From NCBI GenBank assembly GCA_029243445.1, contig JAQWSA010000015.1, forward strand, positions 1 through 8,040: a stretch of 8,040 bases of DNA, read 5' to 3'. The translations under genes were made by a program, and so were the position numbers. The stretch is from Alphaproteobacteria bacterium (GTDB taxonomy: Bacteria; Pseudomonadota; Alphaproteobacteria; UBA6615). The notes beneath the pieces were generated by a model. It was not told where the DNA came from and ran no database searches. It worked only from the letters and a program-made list of their open reading frames with translations. This document shows, piece after piece, positions 5,637 through 8,040 of this stretch (position 1 is its first letter; each line of letters begins with the position of its first letter).

Positions 5637-5805
5637 TTAATTTATGTATTCCAACTATAGACTGATTGTCCATAAGCGTTCGATGAATTAGGAGTGATAG
5701 AAGAAAAAAGAAACTTCAAAGAATTATATAAATATAAAAGCAGGTATCGAAACCATAACTAGCTAGAAATTGTAAACTTAGCTAGTCATAGCAACGAGAA
5801 TAGCG
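5637..5805 (+). other. 169-nt gap between aldolase and acyl-CoA synthetase genes
   Basis: This is the longest gap in the plus-strand series and may hold a second promoter for the ligase-transporter genes. It has a run of A-rich sequence (5701-5739) with TATAAA (5727-5732) but no fitting -35, a partial copy (AACTATA, 5653-5659) of the word repeated near the divergent unit, and a perfect 8-bp hairpin at 5758-5786. No credible coding frame was seen. Confidence 0.5.
5758..5786 (+). repeat. 8-bp perfect inverted repeat upstream of the acyl-CoA synthetase
   Basis: ACTAGCTA (5758-5765) and TAGCTAGT (5779-5786) are exact reverse complements around a 13-nt loop, ending 19 nt before the ATG at 5806. 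There is no following T-run, so it is not a terminator. It could be an operator or a leader hairpin near the ribosome site; the gene's own Shine-Dalgarno (GAG at 5796-5798) is weak. Confidence 0.45.
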
Positions 5806-7827
5806 ATGATAGATGTAAAGCTGGCGAGAACTAGCGAAGAGACTGACGCTATTAAACCACTTGGATCAGATAAGACTATTTTGTCTCAACTGGATACATT
5901 TCCGAAGCTTTTAAAGAGTCATTCTTTATTACGTTCATCACGTGTTGCTATGCGTGAAAAAGATTTTGGTATTTGGCAATCCTGGACGTGGAATGAGGTG
6001 GCTGAAGAGGTGGCCGCTCTAGCAAATGGTCTCGCTTCACTTGGCTTGGTTCGTGGGGATTCTGTAGCTATTATAGGAGATAACCGTCCTAGACTTTACT
6101 GGACAATGGCCGGTGCCCAATCCTTGGGTGCAATTCCGGTTCCCATGTATCAAGACTCTGTTGCCGATGAGATAAAATTTGTTTTAGAGCATGCTTCGGT
6201 TAGGTTTGCTGTAGTTGAGGATCAAGAGCAGGTTGATAAGCTATTATCTATATTAGACGACTGTCCACTTCTAGAAACTATAATATATGATCAGCCGCGT
6301 GGAATGCGCAACTATACTCAAGAATATTTGCACGATATGAACGATATTCTCGAGTTAGGTAAAAATTTTGGTATTGATAACCCTACTTATTTTGATGATG
6401 AAGTTACTAAGGGAAAAGGAAACGATACTTCAATTATTCTCTACACCTCAGGTACTACAGGAAAACCTAAAGGCGTTGTCTTAACCCATGATGCTATTAT
6501 ACAAACCTCTATAAATGCTGCTAATCAAGAAGGTCTGAATGAAAAAGATGAATGTCTTGCTTATTTACCTATGGCATGGGTGGGTGATCACGTTTTGTCT
6601 TATGCTCAATCATATGTTGTTGGCTTTTGTGTTTCTTGCCCGGAATCTCCTGAAACTTTGTTAACGGACCTTAGAGAGTTAGGGCCAACATATTTTTTTG
6701 CTCCACCGCGAATTTATGAAAATATATTAACCTCTGTAATGATACGCATGGCTGATTCTAGTAGAATAAAACGTAAGTTATTTGATTATTTTATGGCATT
6801 AGCTAGGCGGGTAGGCCCTGATATTCTTGATAATCGTCCTGTATCATTATTTAACCAAATTATGTATGGCATTGGAAATATACTAATTTATGGACCGCTT
6901 AAAAACACCCTAGGGTTTAGCCGAATTCGAGTAGGTTATACAGCTGGAGAGGCTATTGGGCCCGATATTTTTACTTTTTATCGTTCTTTGGGTATTAACT
7001 TAAAACAATTATATGGGTCTACTGAGGCTAGCGTATTTATAACGGTACAGCCAAATGGAGAAGTTAAACCAGACACAGTTGGCGTTCCTACGCCGGGAGT
7101 GGAAATTAAACTTTCAGAAAACGGCGAAGTAATGTTCCGTAGTCCCGGGGTTTTTAAAGAGTATTTTAAAGATCCTGAGGAAACAGCTAAAACTAAAACA
7201 AGCGATGGCTGGGTTTATACTGGGGATGCTGGTTTAGTTGGTGAGGACGGTCACCTTAAAATTATTGATCGAGCAAAAGATGTAGGGAAACTTGTTGATG
7301 GTACAATGTTTGCTCCTAAATATATCGAAAATAAGTTAAAGTTTTTTTCAAATATTAAGGAATCAGTAGCTTTCGGAGATCAGCGGGAATTTTGTGCAGT
7401 AATAATTAATATTGATGCAGAAGCTGTTGGAAATTGGGCTGAACGCAATGGCGTTGCTTATTCTAGTTATCAAGAGCTAGCAGCTCTGCCAGCAGTTTAT
7501 GACCTAATTCAGGAAGACGTTGATCAAATAAATAGTGAGTTGGCCCAAGAGCCAAACTTAGTTGGTGCTCAAATAAAACGCTTTTTACTATTGCATAAAG
7601 AGCTTGATGCTGATGATGGAGAGTTAACTCGTACACGTAAAGTGCGGCGTAATTTTATAGCTGAAAAATATAAAAATACAATTGATGCACTTTATGGAAT
7701 AGAAAGCCATTGTCAGATATCAACGGAATTGGTGTTCGAAGATGGACGTAAAGGACTGATCACGGCTGATGTTATGATACGTAATGCTCAATTATTTGAT
7801 TTCGATAAGAAAATAGCTGCCGAATAA
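5806..7827 (+). CDS. AMP-binding acyl-CoA synthetase, long-chain FadD15-like
   Basis: Adenylate-forming ligase that activates a carboxylic acid with ATP and joins it to CoA. It has 673 residues, as in the large bacterial long-chain acyl-CoA synthetases. Motifs in order are REKDFGIWQSWTW (50-62), the ATP P-loop YTSGTTGKPKG (213-223), AYLPMAWVGDH (252-262), YTAGEAIGPDIFTFYRSLG (378-396), LYGSTEA (402-408), YTGD with Asp474 (471-474), the hinge IIDRAKDVGKLVDGTMFAPK (486-505) with Arg489, and catalytic Lys612 in RTRKVRR (609-615). Every core position is intact. The gene ends TAA directly followed by in-frame TGA (7828-7830). The start has only a weak ribosome site; no better in-frame start exists before the first domain motif. 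It lies 43 nt before the LivG-type ATPase, a pairing widespread in alphaproteobacteria where the ligase activates the imported acid. Chain length or aromatic specificity cannot be told from sequence. Confidence 0.94.
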   Translation: MIDVKLARTSEETDAIKPLGSDKTILSQLDTFPKLLKSHSLLRSSRVAMREKDFGIWQSWTWNEVAEEVAALANGLASLGLVRGDSVAIIGDNRPRLYWTMAGAQSLGAIPVPMYQDSVADEIKFVLEHASVRFAVVEDQEQVDKLLSILDDCPLLETIIYDQPRGMRNYTQEYLHDMNDILELGKNFGIDNPTYFDDEVTKGKGNDTSIILYTSGTTGKPKGVVLTHDAIIQTSINAANQEGLNEKDECLAYLPMAWVGDHVLSYAQSYVVGFCVSCPESPETLLTDLRELGPTYFFAPPRIYENILTSVMIRMADSSRIKRKLFDYFMALARRVGPDILDNRPVSLFNQIMYGIGNILIYGPLKNTLGFSRIRVGYTAGEAIGPDIFTFYRSLGINLKQLYGSTEASVFITVQPNGEVKPDTVGVPTPGVEIKLSENGEVMFRSPGVFKEYFKDPEETAKTKTSDGWVYTGDAGLVGEDGHLKIIDRAKDVGKLVDGTMFAPKYIENKLKFFSNIKESVAFGDQREFCAVIINIDAEAVGNWAERNGVAYSSYQELAALPAVYDLIQEDVDQINSELAQEPNLVGAQIKRFLLLHKELDADDGELTRTRKVRRNFIAEKYKNTIDALYGIESHCQISTELVFEDGRKGLITADVMIRNAQLFDFDKKIAAE

Positions 7828-7870
7828 TGAGATGCTTAAAAAACATGCTGAATAGTAATTGGCAATAGAT

Positions 7871-8040
7871 ATGACAGAATCAGAATCCCTCTCCTTTCAA
7901 GGAGAACATAAAAGAGTTTTACTAGATATTGCTGAAGTGTCGTTAGCCTTTGGAGGTGTTCAGGCATGAAGCGATGTTAGCTTTGATATTTATAAGGGTG
8001 AAATTCGCGCGATAATCGGCCCAAATGGTGCTGGTAAATC
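7871..8040 (+). pseudogene. LivG-type branched-chain amino acid ABC transporter ATPase, in-frame TGA, runs off right edge
   Basis: Frame from ATG 7871 gives an N-terminus ending VSLAFGGVQA (residues 23-32), then TGA at 7967-7969 (codon 33). The same frame continues SDVSFDIYKGEIRAIIGPNG and AGKS, containing the Walker A motif GPNGAGKS from codon 50. The join is seamless: LivG proteins have a conserved hydrophobic residue, usually Leu (FGGxxAL), exactly where the stop lies, so a one-base change from TTA or TTG explains it. No ATG, GTG or TTG occurs in this frame between the stop and Walker A, so re-initiation cannot easily rescue the ATPase. It would be the ATP-binding subunit of a HAAT-family importer working with LivH, LivM and LivF beyond the edge. 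The ribosome site is weak. It is a genuine nonsense mutation or a sequencing/assembly error; family assignment is firm even from this fragment. Confidence 0.82.

Noticed and set aside
5694..5762. Short GTG-initiated frame of 22 codons after an AGGA in the gap before the acyl-CoA synthetase
   Set aside because: The AGGA abuts the GTG with no spacing, and the lysine- and tyrosine-rich peptide looks like chance translation of A-rich DNA.
7967..7969. TGA read as tryptophan or selenocysteine
   Set aside because: All tryptophans in the complete genes are TGG, LivG proteins have Leu rather than Trp or Cys here, and no selenocysteine insertion hairpin is evident in the bases that follow.
1..8040. 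CRISPR array, tRNA, insertion sequence or phage genes
   Set aside because: No regularly spaced repeats, cloverleaf sequence, transposase motif or paired terminal repeats were seen on either strand.

Overview
The window looks like chromosomal DNA from an AT-rich bacterium, most probably an alphaproteobacterium. The evidence is the partial ribosomal protein S21 at the left edge, whose visible residues match the alphaproteobacterial type, together with a gene set (LLM flavin monooxygenase, LigE-like GST, FAH hydrolase, aldolase, FadD15-like ligase, Liv-type ABC transporter) that is common in alphaproteobacterial catabolic clusters. Every complete gene ends in TAA or TAG and all tryptophans are TGG, so the standard bacterial code fits. 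Genus cannot be decided from the sequence.

Layout. Left edge, minus strand: the 5' part of rpsU (S21), with an unusually perfect Shine-Dalgarno and an apparent ATA start. Positions about 123-460 are AT-rich non-coding DNA with a possible terminator. Positions 461-1648, minus strand: a tight two-gene unit, a carboxymuconolactone-decarboxylase-family gene followed 3 nt later by an SDR closely resembling HSD17B10-type 3-hydroxyacyl-CoA dehydrogenases. A 256-nt divergent intergenic region (1649-1904) separates this from a plus-strand series: LLM flavin-dependent oxidoreductase (1905-2990), LigE-like glutathione S-transferase (3062-3754), FAH-family hydrolase/isomerase (3789-4778), class II aldolase/adducin-family protein (4848-5636), large acyl-CoA synthetase (5806-7827), and the start of a LivG-type ABC transporter ATPase (7871 to the right edge). 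The last reading frame is interrupted by an in-frame TGA just before the Walker A motif.

How the genes may work together (inference). The set reads as a catabolic cluster: a Liv-type transporter imports a small acid, the ligase makes its CoA ester, the flavin monooxygenase oxidises or cleaves it, the LigE-like GST may open an ether or thioether or isomerise a ring product with glutathione, and the FAH and aldolase-fold proteins process C-C bonds in keto-acid products. The divergent CMD and hydroxyacyl-CoA dehydrogenase fit the lower part of the same route. The substrate cannot be read from the sequence. No transcription regulator is encoded in the window; a 10-bp word, ATTAACTATA, occurs three times in the non-coding DNA around the divergent unit and is a candidate operator.

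Most unusual points: the ATA start of rpsU, the nonsense codon in livG, the repeated ATTAACTATA word, and an aldolase-fold protein lacking the fuculose-aldolase catalytic glutamate.
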